Below are positions 52,754-61,216 of a stretch of 64,000 nucleotides of DNA, piece by piece. The position numbers and the translations under genes were made by a program. The stretch's first letter is position 1, and each line of letters opens with the position of its first letter. Below the pieces are notes generated by a model, which saw only the letters and a program-made list of their open reading frames with translations, was not told the origin of the DNA and did not search any database. The stretch covers positions 1 to 64,000 of the forward strand of contig JBMHCC010000047.1 of the NCBI GenBank assembly GCA_049890115.1. Direction: 5' to 3'. The DNA is from UBA685 sp049890115. GTDB lineage: Bacteria; Pseudomonadota; Alphaproteobacteria; Puniceispirillales; Puniceispirillaceae.

Positions 52754-54679
52754 ATGATGAAGCTGATTCTATTATTTATGGCGCTAATATCTGGCCTGTC
52801 ATCCTTGGCACATGCTGCTGAGAGTGACTGGTTGCAGACTGATTTTGCCAAAATAAGGCTGATTAGTGCTAGTGAAACAAAAGGTCTCACAGGCTCTCTT
52901 GATGCTGGTCTTGAAATCCAGATGGAAGAGGGCTGGAAGATTTACTGGCGCTCGCCTGGTGAAGCTGGCCTGCCGCCACAATTATTTGTCAATCAAGCAC
53001 GCAGCCCTGCTAGTTTTGCGAGGCTATCATTTCCGCTGCCAAAGCGTTTTCAGCTATTTGGCCTAGACACATTTGGTTATGGTGGCAGACTTGTTTTGCC
53101 AGTGCGTTTTACCTTTCCAGCAGATGGATCTGATTTGGATTTATATACCGAATTTGATGGTCTGATCTGCTCTGATATTTGTGTGCCTGTTGCTGGGCCA
53201 TTGCGTTTATCATTGCCTGCGGGTGCTCAGCAGAGCTCAATCTATGCGCAAGAATTAGCGATTGCCAATGCGCGTGTGCCACGTCAACAAATGGCGGTTT
53301 TAACAGCCTCTTATCGTAATGATGCATCTGGAAAAGGGTTGCTTGTGCAATTTGATGATAATGTGCAGCAGTATGATCTTACCATCTCGGATATTCTGAT
53401 TGAGGGGCTGGTGGGTGCCAATTTTGGCAAGCCTGAACAACTGTCAGACAAGCGTTATTTCTTGCCGCAAACATCTGGTAAGGCAGAGCTTCAGTTAGGT
53501 GATCCTGTCACGCTGACTATTGATGCCTCTGATAAAGATGGCACCATTTTTTATGAAACAAGCATCGCTGTTACAGCGGGTATATCATCTAGCAACGATG
53601 CCATTTCATCCAACCAATCAGCCAATCTGCCAATCTGGCTAATAGCCTTTCTAGGTGGCCTGATTTTAAATTTGATGCCATGTGTTTTGCCTGTTTTATC
53701 AATAAAAGTCAGCTCTGTCTTAATGATGGCAGGGGCGCATAAACGCCAGATAAGAGCTCGCTTTTTTGCAAGTGCTGCTGGTGTTTTGACATCTTTTGCG
53801 TTGCTTGCTTTGTTTTTGCAGATAGTGCGTCTCGCTGGCCAGCAAATTGGCTGGGGTATTCAATTTCAAAACCCTGTCTTTCTCGGGGTGATGACAGTGA
53901 TAATGGGGATTTTTACATTATCTCTATTTGATGTGGTGACCATTCGCATGCCTGCTTTTGTGATGCGCATCATCCCTGCTAGAAATCACAATGTATCATC
54001 TGGTCTGTTATCTGATTTTGGGGCAGGGATGCTGGCAACCTTATTGGCGACACCCTGTTCAGCGCCATTTGTCGGAACTGCAGTCACCTATGCGTTATCA
54101 CAATCTGATGTTCATTTATATGGCACCTTGCTGATGATGGGGGTTGGTCTTGCCAGCCCGTGGTTATTATTTGGTTTCATGCCACAGCTGGTGTCAGCTT
54201 TGCCAAAGCCAGGTCAGTGGATGGTGCGCTTAAAACAAGTGCTCGGCCTTTTGATGGCTGGTACTTTTATTTGGGTCTTAATGCTATTTGGCTCTGCCAT
54301 TGGTATGACGGGGGACAAACAACCAGTCGATGCAAATTGGATAGCATTTGATGAAGCTGTTTTAGATCAGCTGATAGCAGATGATAAAATCATCTTTGTC
54401 GATGTCACAGCTGATTGGTGTATCACATGCAAAGCGAATAAGGCATTTGTGCTTGATACAGAGCCTGTGCAGGCTTTGCTCGCACAATCTGATGTGGTGA
54501 TGATGCAGGCAGATTGGACCTTGCCTGATGAGCGAATTTCGGCCTTTTTAGCGCGCTATGAACGATTTGGTATTCCGTTTGATATTATCTATAGCTCTGC
54601 TGCGCCAACCGGTATAATTTTACCTGAAATTTTAACGCTCTCAGCGATTGAAAAGGCGTTGGGTGAAGCAAACCAATAA
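52754..54679 (+). CDS. DsbD/ScsB-type thiol:disulfide interchange protein
   Basis: 641 residues in three parts: a signal peptide (to about A21) and N-terminal periplasmic domain with a Cys pair (CSDIC, about residue 137-141); a membrane domain with Cys in NLMPCVLP and in ATPCSAPF; and a C-terminal thioredoxin domain with WCITC (C556 and C559). This order moves electrons from cytoplasmic thioredoxin across the membrane to periplasmic partners. The long N-terminal domain fits the ScsB-type more than classic DsbD. It lies 54 bases ahead of a peroxiredoxin. Confidence 0.9.
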   Translation: MMKLILLFMALISGLSSLAHAAESDWLQTDFAKIRLISASETKGLTGSLDAGLEIQMEEGWKIYWRSPGEAGLPPQLFVNQARSPASFARLSFPLPKRFQLFGLDTFGYGGRLVLPVRFTFPADGSDLDLYTEFDGLICSDICVPVAGPLRLSLPAGAQQSSIYAQELAIANARVPRQQMAVLTASYRNDASGKGLLVQFDDNVQQYDLTISDILIEGLVGANFGKPEQLSDKRYFLPQTSGKAELQLGDPVTLTIDASDKDGTIFYETSIAVTAGISSSNDAISSNQSANLPIWLIAFLGGLILNLMPCVLPVLSIKVSSVLMMAGAHKRQIRARFFASAAGVLTSFALLALFLQIVRLAGQQIGWGIQFQNPVFLGVMTVIMGIFTLSLFDVVTIRMPAFVMRIIPARNHNVSSGLLSDFGAGMLATLLATPCSAPFVGTAVTYALSQSDVHLYGTLLMMGVGLASPWLLFGFMPQLVSALPKPGQWMVRLKQVLGLLMAGTFIWVLMLFGSAIGMTGDKQPVDANWIAFDEAVLDQLIADDKIIFVDVTADWCITCKANKAFVLDTEPVQALLAQSDVVMMQADWTLPDERISAFLARYERFGIPFDIIYSSAAPTGIILPEILTLSAIEKALGEANQ

Positions 54680-54733
54680 CAGTCTGCGCTCGTAATGAGA
54701 CGCAAAAATATTGTTTCTTTGAAAGGAAAAAAC

Positions 54734-55213
54734 ATGAGCTTGTCAGTTGGACAAACCATCCCTGAAATTGATGTGCATATCAAAGATGAAGATGGCATTG
54801 ATACCTTGAATACCGCTGCCTTTTTCGCTGATAAAAAAGTGGTTGTGTTTGCTGTCCCTGGTGCGTTTACGCCAACTTGTTCCGCCAAACATCTGCCAAG
54901 CTATTTGGCGCATTATGATGCGCTGAAAGAGGCTGGTTTTGATGCGATTGTCTGTTTGTCGGTAAATGATGCTCATGTGATGCGTGAATGGGGACTGCAT
55001 AATGAGGTTGGTGACAAAATTGTCATGATGGCTGATTCGCGCGCTTTGTTTTCAGAAGCACTTGGTATTGCGGTGAATATGGGAGCTGTGCTTGGTACAC
55101 GGTCAACCAGATGTGCGTTTATTGCTGATAAAGGCACTGTGACACATGTCTTTATGGAAGAGGTTGGCGTCTATGAGGTGTCTTCAGCAGAACATGTTCT
55201 GGCAAATATGTAG
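54734..55213 (+). CDS. Prx5-type peroxiredoxin
   Basis: 159 residues from ATG 54734, preceded by AAAGGA. The peroxidatic Cys is C49 in PGAFTPTCSAKHLP, the Prx5 signature, and C119-like REWG and RSTRCAF features are present, with Cys in TRCAF as candidate resolving residue. No signal peptide, so cytoplasmic. It reduces peroxides with glutathione/glutaredoxin or thioredoxin. Follows the DsbD-like gene. Confidence 0.94.
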   Translation: MSLSVGQTIPEIDVHIKDEDGIDTLNTAAFFADKKVVVFAVPGAFTPTCSAKHLPSYLAHYDALKEAGFDAIVCLSVNDAHVMREWGLHNEVGDKIVMMADSRALFSEALGIAVNMGAVLGTRSTRCAFIADKGTVTHVFMEEVGVYEVSSAEHVLANM

Positions 55214-55224
55214 ATTATACCCGT

Positions 55225-55674
55225 CTACTCAGGAAGGCTTTGCGCTTCGGCAGCCTTGCGGGCCAGCTGGTCAACGCGTTCATTTTCAGCATGACCAGCA
55301 TGACCTTTGACCCATTGCCAGCTGATAGTATGAGGCTGTACTGCCTGATGAAGCCTTTGCCATAAATCCTGATTTTTGACAGGTTTTTTTGCAGCCGTTT
55401 TCCAGCCTCTGGCAACCCAACCATCAAGCCATTCATTAATGCCTTGAATAACATAGCGGCTATCTGTCGTAAGGATTATCTCAGATGGCCGCTTTACAGC
55501 CTCTAAAGCGGTAATAGCAGCTAGTAATTCCATCCTATTATTGGTGGTTTCAGCAGCAAAACCGACCAATTCTTTTTCATGACCTTGCCAGCATAGCAAA
55601 GCTGCCCAGCCGCCAGGTCCAGGATTGCCTAGGCAAGAGCCATCTGAATAAATATGAATAATGCTATCAGACAT
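55225..55674 (-). CDS. rnhA: Ribonuclease HI
   Basis: 149 residues from the ATG at 55674, whose first base is the last base of the thrB stop. The four acidic catalytic residues are D11, E49, D71 and the Asp in ENERVDQLA near 135. It removes RNA from RNA:DNA hybrids. It ends the leftward ispH-thrB-rnhA operon. Confidence 0.96.
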   Translation of the reverse strand: MSDSIIHIYSDGSCLGNPGPGGWAALLCWQGHEKELVGFAAETTNNRMELLAAITALEAVKRPSEIILTTDSRYVIQGINEWLDGWVARGWKTAAKKPVKNQDLWQRLHQAVQPHTISWQWVKGHAGHAENERVDQLARKAAEAQSLPE

Positions 55675-56639
55675 TATGACCACAGCCCATAAGAGGCAGG
55701 GCTATCACATTTTTCATGAAATCGTAATTTTGCCCAATATTCCATCGGGTCATGCGGTTTGACAAGCGCATCTTTTGGCGTGTTTATCCAGTCATAAAAC
55801 CGCGTTAAGAAAAAGCGTATCGCAGACCCCCTGCATAAAACGGGTAATGCCTGTTTTTCATCATCGCTTAAGGGGCGAACAGATTGATAGCCTGCCAGCA
55901 TGGCAGCTGATTTTGTGACATTGAATGTGCCATCATTTTCAAAGCACCAGCTATTTAGGCAGGTTGCCAAATCATAGGCAGTGACATCATGACAAGCGAA
56001 ATAAAAATCAATCAGCCCTGTCAGCTCATCACCAACAAACATGACATTATTGGGAAATAAATCAGCATGAATAATGCCTGTTGGCAGATTATCTGGCCAT
56101 TCAGCAAGAATCGCCTCTAGCTTGGTTTGTGCCTGTGCTTTTAGCCCTTTGGGCAAATCAGCAGGCTCTTCAGTGATAGAGTTAAGCAAAGGTTGCCAGC
56201 CAGCCGGCCCAAGGGCATTATCACGCATCATGGCAAAATCAGCAGTTGCCAGATGCATCCTTGCTAGCGCAATACCTAAATTGCGGCATTGTGTGGCATT
56301 AGGATAGCGATAAGATACCCCATCTAAAAAGCTGACCATAGCAGCAGGTCTGCCAGCAATATGCTGCAAAATCGTGCCAGATTTATCTGTAATAGGCGAC
56401 GGGCAGATAATGCCAGCTTGTGAAAGATGCTGCATTAAACCCATAAAAAAGGGTAGGTCTTGCTCATTTGTGCGTTTTTCATAAAGGGTTAAAATATAAT
56501 TGGCTTTATCTGTGCGCAGTAAATAATTGGAATTCTCAACACCTTCTGCAATGCCAGCAAAAGATAATAATGTGCCAATATCATAAGTTTCAACCAGCGC
56601 TGTTAGCTCAGCATCTGATATGGTGGTATAGACAGCCAT
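55674..56639 (-). CDS. thrB: Homoserine kinase, APH-like type
   Basis: 321 residues, the aminoglycoside-phosphotransferase-like homoserine kinase used by alphaproteobacteria rather than the GHMP type of E. coli. The catalytic loop is GIIHADLFPNNVMF (Asp at about 193), and the metal-binding motif is GLIDFYFA. It makes phosphohomoserine for thrC. It starts one base after ispH and overlaps rnhA by one base. Confidence 0.94.
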   Translation of the reverse strand: MAVYTTISDAELTALVETYDIGTLLSFAGIAEGVENSNYLLRTDKANYILTLYEKRTNEQDLPFFMGLMQHLSQAGIICPSPITDKSGTILQHIAGRPAAMVSFLDGVSYRYPNATQCRNLGIALARMHLATADFAMMRDNALGPAGWQPLLNSITEEPADLPKGLKAQAQTKLEAILAEWPDNLPTGIIHADLFPNNVMFVGDELTGLIDFYFACHDVTAYDLATCLNSWCFENDGTFNVTKSAAMLAGYQSVRPLSDDEKQALPVLCRGSAIRFFLTRFYDWINTPKDALVKPHDPMEYWAKLRFHEKCDSPASYGLWS

Positions 56640-56640
56640 T

Positions 56641-57600
56641 TTAGTGACTAGCCTCGTGACGTGTCAGAATGGATGGCAGCTTAAATGTCAGATTCTCAGC
56701 AATGAAATTCTGATGCTCAATCGTGAGATCATAACGTTCTGATAGGGTTTCAATCACTTCATCTACTAAAATTTCAGGCGCTGATGCACCAGCTGATAAG
56801 CCAATAACATCAGCATCATCTAATTCTTTTAGATTCAGATAGCTAGCATCTGCCACAAGTCGCGCTATTTTGCTGCCAGCAAGCTGGGCAACCTCAACAA
56901 GACGCTTTGAATTTGATGAATTTTCAGCACCGATAACAACAAAATAATCTGTTTCTGGCGCAAGATCTTTTACCGCTTTCTGCCTGTTTGTTGTGGCATA
57001 GCAGATATCCTCACCGCGTGGCCCTGAAATATCAGGGAAGCGATGTTGCAGGGCTGAGATAATCTGTGCGGTATCATCAACTGATAAGGTTGTCTGGGTG
57101 GCAAAGGCAAGTGATTTGCCTTCAGGAACGCTGACCTGTAAGGCATCTTCAACAGTTTCAATCAGGCTCATAGAACCATCTTCAACCTGTCCCATGGTGC
57201 CTATAACCTCAGGATGACCAGCATGACCAATGAGAAGAATATGATGCCCTGTTTTTTCATGGCGCTCTGCTTCAATATGAACTTTCGTTACAAGCGGGCA
57301 GGTAGCATCAATGGCAATCATATTGGCATCTTCTGCGCCTTTATGGACTGATTTTGCCACCCCATGAGCCGAAAAGATGACAGGCGCGCCTTCTGGCACT
57401 TCATCAAGCTCTTTGACAAAGATAGCGCCTTTGTCTCGTAAATCGCCGACCACTCTTTTATTGTGAACGATTTCGTGGCGTACATAAACAGGAGCGCCAT
57501 ATTTTTCAAGCGCAACCTCTACAATTCTGATAGCTCTGTCAACGCCAGCACAAAATCCACGTGGCGCTGCCAGAATTAATGTCTTTTTTAACTTGTCCAT
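56641..57600 (-). CDS. ispH: 4-hydroxy-3-methylbut-2-enyl diphosphate reductase
   Basis: 319 residues. The three Fe-S cluster Cys are in RGFCAGVDRA, DATCPLVTKVH and DICYATTNRQ, and the substrate-binding ENSSNSKRL motif is present. It makes IPP and DMAPP in the last step of the MEP pathway. It heads the three-gene leftward operon. Confidence 0.97.
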   Translation of the reverse strand: MDKLKKTLILAAPRGFCAGVDRAIRIVEVALEKYGAPVYVRHEIVHNKRVVGDLRDKGAIFVKELDEVPEGAPVIFSAHGVAKSVHKGAEDANMIAIDATCPLVTKVHIEAERHEKTGHHILLIGHAGHPEVIGTMGQVEDGSMSLIETVEDALQVSVPEGKSLAFATQTTLSVDDTAQIISALQHRFPDISGPRGEDICYATTNRQKAVKDLAPETDYFVVIGAENSSNSKRLVEVAQLAGSKIARLVADASYLNLKELDDADVIGLSAGASAPEILVDEVIETLSERYDLTIEHQNFIAENLTFKLPSILTRHEASH

Positions 57601-57691
57601 AGTGCTCTAATTGCGCGATAACATCTGTGTAGTCAATGCGAATGATGATAAAGTGTCATCCAGCGATAGGCAAATAGTTAAGGATAAAGAA

Positions 57692-58162
57692 ATGGCGATA
57701 AGATCGGTATTAGTATCTGCAGCGCTGGTAGCTGGTTTATCTGGCTGCTCTGTATTTGATCCAGACTATTATAATTGCAAATCTCAGATATCTAGCTATG
57801 CAGAGGCATCACGCTCTTCTGTCACAGCACAAATAACAGACCAACCAGTTGAAGTGCGCTTTAATGGGGTTTCAGCGCGCTGTTATGATGAAGGCGATAT
57901 GACCATTATGGAAATTGGTATCGGTCTGAAAGTTCTGCGTGATTTGGCAGATAATGTCGAAGTTGCACCAGTTAATGTGCCGCTAGCAGCTGCTATCATT
58001 GACGGGGATGATAATGTCATCTCACATGAGACATTTAGCTATGATATGCAATTCACAGATGGGGGGCGGGTGATTTACCCACTTGTCAGACGTGATATCA
58101 GATTGCCAAAGCAAGGGCGTGTGGTGCTAGCGCTAACGCCAGAACAGCTATATGTGCAATAA
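57692..58162 (+). CDS. Hypothetical lipoprotein
   Basis: 156 residues from ATG 57692, with AAGGA seven bases upstream; the longer frame from 57611 lacks a ribosome site. A lipoprotein signal ends in lipobox LSGC (Cys at about residue 20). The rest has two further Cys (NCKS, ARCYD), which could form a disulfide, and no family I recognise. An outer-membrane or periplasmic lipoprotein seems likely. It diverges from ispH and converges on the ATP synthase operon. Confidence 0.75.
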   Translation: MAIRSVLVSAALVAGLSGCSVFDPDYYNCKSQISSYAEASRSSVTAQITDQPVEVRFNGVSARCYDEGDMTIMEIGIGLKVLRDLADNVEVAPVNVPLAAAIIDGDDNVISHETFSYDMQFTDGGRVIYPLVRRDIRLPKQGRVVLALTPEQLYVQ

Positions 58163-58206
58163 CCCTATCATCTTTATGATTATGGCCACGCTGTGATGGC
58201 ATAAAA

Positions 58207-58228
58207 AAAGAGGCCAAAAGGCCTCTTT
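58207..58228. terminator. Bidirectional intrinsic terminator
   Basis: A perfect nine-base stem (58207-58215 with 58220-58228) with an AAAA loop. A/T runs flank it on both sides, so it can end both the rightward lipoprotein transcript and the leftward ATP synthase transcript. Confidence 0.88.
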
Positions 58229-58252
58229 ATTACTTGGTTAACGCTTTATGTC

Positions 58253-58738
58253 TTAATTGGTTGAAGCTTCGATTTGTTTTAGTGATTCTTCGACCAAAGC
58301 CATTGACGCATCAGTATCAAGCTTATCTGTCATGACCTGCTGTGCAGCAGCGATAGCAAGACTGGCTGATTTTGAACGCAATTCAGAAACCAGAGCCGCT
58401 TCAGCAGCTTCAATCTTTGCCTTTGCTTGCTCTTCGCGGCGTTTTAGCGATGCAGCAGCTTTTTCTTCAGCAGCTTGTGTAATGCGCTGGGCTGTTACTT
58501 CGGCATTTGCCAGAATTGTTTTTGCTTCATCAGCAGCTTCACGAGACAGACGCTGGAATTTCTGCAATTCAGCAGCAGCTTCTTCACGCAAAGACTGTGC
58601 TTCTTCTAATTCTGCTTTAATGCGATTTGTGCGCTCATCCAGCATTGCCGATAAAGCAGCACCAGCACGGCGCCATATCAGGATGACAAATAGGGCAAAA
58701 CCAATTGCAACAAAGGCTGATTCGTTTAATGCGGCCAT
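58253..58738 (-). CDS. atpF: ATP synthase F0 subunit b
   Basis: 161 residues: an N-terminal membrane helix (about residues 5-22) then a long charged coiled coil rich in Ala, Glu and Lys. The RRAG...MLDERTNRIKAELEEA stretch is typical of the b stator. It links F0 to F1. It is the last gene of the atpI-B-E-F'-F operon, 15 bases after atpF'. Confidence 0.93.
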   Translation of the reverse strand: MAALNESAFVAIGFALFVILIWRRAGAALSAMLDERTNRIKAELEEAQSLREEAAAELQKFQRLSREAADEAKTILANAEVTAQRITQAAEEKAAASLKRREEQAKAKIEAAEAALVSELRSKSASLAIAAAQQVMTDKLDTDASMALVEESLKQIEASTN

Positions 58739-58753
58739 GGTGATTGCTCCTTT

Positions 58754-59347
58754 TTATGCGCCAGCTGCTGCTTTGGCAGCGGCCTTTACTTGCTTGGTGA
58801 TCTCAGCTTTCGTTGCCTTGACACCGATGAGCTGCTTGACTGTTTCCTGTGCTGCTTCAGTTGCAACATCATTCAGATTAGCCAGCGCATCATCACGCAT
58901 TGTTTGTAATTTGCTTTCAGCTGTCGCCAGTTTCTTGGCTAGCTTTTTCGCCATATCAGCTTCAGCAGCAGCTACCTTTTCATTAGCAGCTTTCGTAGCA
59001 GCTTTGGCCTGCTCAGAAGCATCTGCTCTGGCGTTAGCAAGTGCGCTTTCATATTGCGCTTGCATTGTTTTAGCTTCTGCATCAGCTTCACGTGCATTCG
59101 CCAAGTCGCCAGCGATTTTGGCGCTACGATCTTCGATGACAGAATTAATGCGCGGTGTCACAATGCGTGACATCAGCACATATAAAATAACAAAAGTAAC
59201 AAGCAACCAGAATAGCTGGTTTGGCCAAGTCGATAAGTCAAGCTGTGGCAGACCACCAGAGCTTTCACCATCACTTGCTGCTAGGGCAAGATGCGGTGTG
59301 AAAAAAGCAATAACGCTTGTTGAAGTGAGTAGCTGTTTCACTGACAT
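58754..59347 (-). CDS. atpF': ATP synthase F0 subunit b' (second b-type)
   Basis: 197 residues. The LPQLDLSTWPNQLFWLL stretch (about residues 33-49), just ahead of the helix, identifies the b' form found in alphaproteobacteria and photosynthetic lineages. A helix and coiled coil follow. The N-terminal 24 residues are hydrophobic, like a signal or an extra helix. It forms a b/b' stator pair with atpF. Confidence 0.92.
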   Translation of the reverse strand: MSVKQLLTSTSVIAFFTPHLALAASDGESSGGLPQLDLSTWPNQLFWLLVTFVILYVLMSRIVTPRINSVIEDRSAKIAGDLANAREADAEAKTMQAQYESALANARADASEQAKAATKAANEKVAAAEADMAKKLAKKLATAESKLQTMRDDALANLNDVATEAAQETVKQLIGVKATKAEITKQVKAAAKAAAGA

Positions 59348-59460
59348 CGTCTTTTCCTGCTTGTTGATCTGGCGAGTGCAAGGCTAATGAAAGCTTCCAT
59401 CATCCTTGTAAAAGCGCAGAGCGATTTCCATCTAAGCCCACATAACATGATGCGGGATAT

Positions 59461-59521
59461 CTTGTGAGGCCACTAGGGCTAGCTGCAAGAAGAGCAGTGC
59501 CTATGTCTGTGGCCTCATAAG
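59461..59521 (-). promoter_or_regulatory. Stable hairpin between atpE and atpF'
   Basis: Bases 59461-59473 pair with 59509-59521: thirteen positions with a single wobble/mismatch, around a 35-base loop. On the leftward transcript it stands 26 bases after the atpE stop. No T run follows on the 3' side, so it is not a plain terminator. It could shield the atpE message from exonuclease, or attenuate. Confidence 0.6.
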
Positions 59522-59546
59522 TTTATGTAATTGCCGTATCGCTAGA

Positions 59547-59774
59547 TTAGAATACGAACAATAGCAGAAGCGCAACAACAAGCGCGAATAGCGCAATCGC
59601 TTCAGTCAATGCGAAGCCCAAAATGCCGATGCCGAAAACTTCGCCACGAGCAGCTGGGTTGCGTGCGATTGATGTAATCAGGCTTGAGAAGATGTTCCCA
59701 ATACCAAGACCAACACCGAGAAGAGGAAGTACCGCGATACCGGCACCGATTAGTTTTGCAGCTTCTGCTTCCAT
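59547..59774 (-). CDS. atpE: ATP synthase F0 subunit c
   Basis: 75 residues, two helices joined by a short polar loop RNPAARGE. The first helix has the GXGXG packing run (GVGLGIGN), and the second carries the ion-carrying acid E58 in the context ALTEAIALF, the proton-type pattern. Many copies form the rotor ring. About 200 bases separate it from atpF', unlike the other tight gaps. Confidence 0.96.
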   Translation of the reverse strand: MEAEAAKLIGAGIAVLPLLGVGLGIGNIFSSLITSIARNPAARGEVFGIGILGFALTEAIALFALVVALLLLFVF

Positions 59775-59860
59775 TTTACCATTCCTTTTAATTGGACGTT
59801 TCGTTGCAAGATTACCTAACTATTTGCATGGTGTAACCCATGGCTATCAGACGCTAAAAT

Positions 59861-60604
59861 CTAGTGGAGATGTAGCGCGTCATTCAAATACATACAAGTC
59901 AAAATTGTGAATACATATGCCTGAAGGGCAGCAACCAGTATTTCAAGACCAGTTAGACCAACAATCGCAATCACTGGCAGCACTGATACACCGACAAAAA
60001 CACCGCCAGCAGATGTTAGCATAACAGCCAAGCCGGCAAACACCTTCAGCATTGTGTGACCTGCCAGCATATTCGCAAATAAACGAACAGATAGGCTAAC
60101 AGGACGCATAAAGTAAGAAATAACCTCAATCAGTACCAAGAACGGGATTAGCGCCTTTGGTGCGCCTGATGGCACGAAGAAAGAGAAGAAATGAAAACCA
60201 TGCTTTACCAAACCAACAATCGTCACACCGATGAAAATCGTTGCTGCCATCGCAAATGTGACAACAATCTGGCTTGTGACTGTGTAGCTGTAAGGGATAA
60301 GCCCAAGCATGTTTGAGAATAAAACAAAGATGAAGATAGAGAAGATGAACGGGAAATAACGGCGACCTTCATTGCCGACATTGCTGCGCACCATATCTGC
60401 GACAAATTCAAACATCATTTCAGCGACATTTTGCAATCTGCCAGGGACAAGTGCTGCAGGGCGCATGGCATAAGTCAATAATGCTGTGCTTAATACAACT
60501 GTTAACACCATAAATAATGATGAATTTGTGAAAGCAATATCAAAGCCAAAAAGATTGAAGGCAAACAGAACCTTAATTGCAAATTGTTCTACCGGTGAGT
60601 GCAC
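59861..60604 (-). CDS. atpB: ATP synthase F0 subunit a
   Basis: 247 residues with a GTG start directly after the atpI stop (TAAGTG), with AAGGAGAG before. Five to six helices; the essential Arg is in the SVRLFANMLAGH stretch, and the C-terminus shows ALQAYVFTILTCMYLNDALH. It forms the proton half-channels next to the c ring. Confidence 0.97.
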   Translation of the reverse strand: MHSPVEQFAIKVLFAFNLFGFDIAFTNSSLFMVLTVVLSTALLTYAMRPAALVPGRLQNVAEMMFEFVADMVRSNVGNEGRRYFPFIFSIFIFVLFSNMLGLIPYSYTVTSQIVVTFAMAATIFIGVTIVGLVKHGFHFFSFFVPSGAPKALIPFLVLIEVISYFMRPVSLSVRLFANMLAGHTMLKVFAGLAVMLTSAGGVFVGVSVLPVIAIVGLTGLEILVAALQAYVFTILTCMYLNDALHLH

Positions 60605-61003
60605 TTAATCTCTCCTTATTTTGCTGCTTTTATTTTTCTGTTCAGATGGCGTGCCATCATGTTCATCAAAATAACCAGCAGCCATCCCTCTGCCTGTGGC
60701 AATGCGCCAGACATTCATCATGCCGCCGATTGCCCCTAAAAAAAACAGCACCACCAACCATAGAGGTGAGGTACCAAAAACCTTATCTAGTGCCCAGCCA
60801 ACCCCGCCACCAACAGCTAAACCAGCAACAAGCTCGGCTGCTACCCTGCCAGCCATTGCCATGCCTTCAACAGGCATCTGTGCTTTGGTCGCTCTGCTTT
60901 GCCGCTCGGTTTGGCGGTCTTCAAAGGCAGAAATTCTCTTTTCAAGAGATGGCTTTTCTGCATTGGGAGGCTGTGTATTGTCTGCACCATTTTTTTGTGC
61001 CAT
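60605..61003 (-). CDS. atpI: ATP synthase accessory protein AtpI
   Basis: 132 residues from the ATG at 61003 (AGGGG upstream). A charged N-terminal half (LEKRISAFEDRQTERQ) is followed by two membrane helices (about residues 50-75 and 78-100) typical of the AtpI/gene-1 protein (Pfam ATPase_gene1). It helps c-ring assembly or Mg uptake. It heads the F0 operon; smc lies 210 bases upstream. Confidence 0.88.
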   Translation of the reverse strand: MAQKNGADNTQPPNAEKPSLEKRISAFEDRQTERQSRATKAQMPVEGMAMAGRVAAELVAGLAVGGGVGWALDKVFGTSPLWLVVLFFLGAIGGMMNVWRIATGRGMAAGYFDEHDGTPSEQKNKSSKIRRD

Positions 61004-61108
61004 AACGCCCAACCCCTAATCTTATCAGACCATTTATCCCCACCGGCAAATGCGCGATTGTGAGCCTCTTAAAAACTCGCTAATCAGCAAGTCCCTAAAT
61101 GCGCCGCC

Positions 61109-61137
61109 AACCTATTGGCAGAACTGCAGTTTGTCAA
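61109..61137 (-). promoter_or_regulatory. Possible sigma-70-type promoter for the atp operon
   Basis: On the minus strand a TTGACA (61132-61137) stands 17 bases from TAGGTT (61109-61114). The -35 is perfect, the -10 weak. It lies about 105 bases ahead of the atpI start, in the gap after smc. Confidence 0.45.
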
Positions 61138-61216
61138 GTCAAAGCCAGCATGGTTTGATGTTGATGACAAAATAACGCACCTTTTTTGTGGCGATGGATA
61201 ATGACAGGCTGTAATC

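Noticed and set aside
58257..59387. A 376-residue open frame on the plus strand across atpF and atpF'
   Set aside because: It is the antisense shadow of two clear ATP synthase genes; its Ala/Ser-rich composition comes from the complement of Ala/Glu-rich coiled coils.
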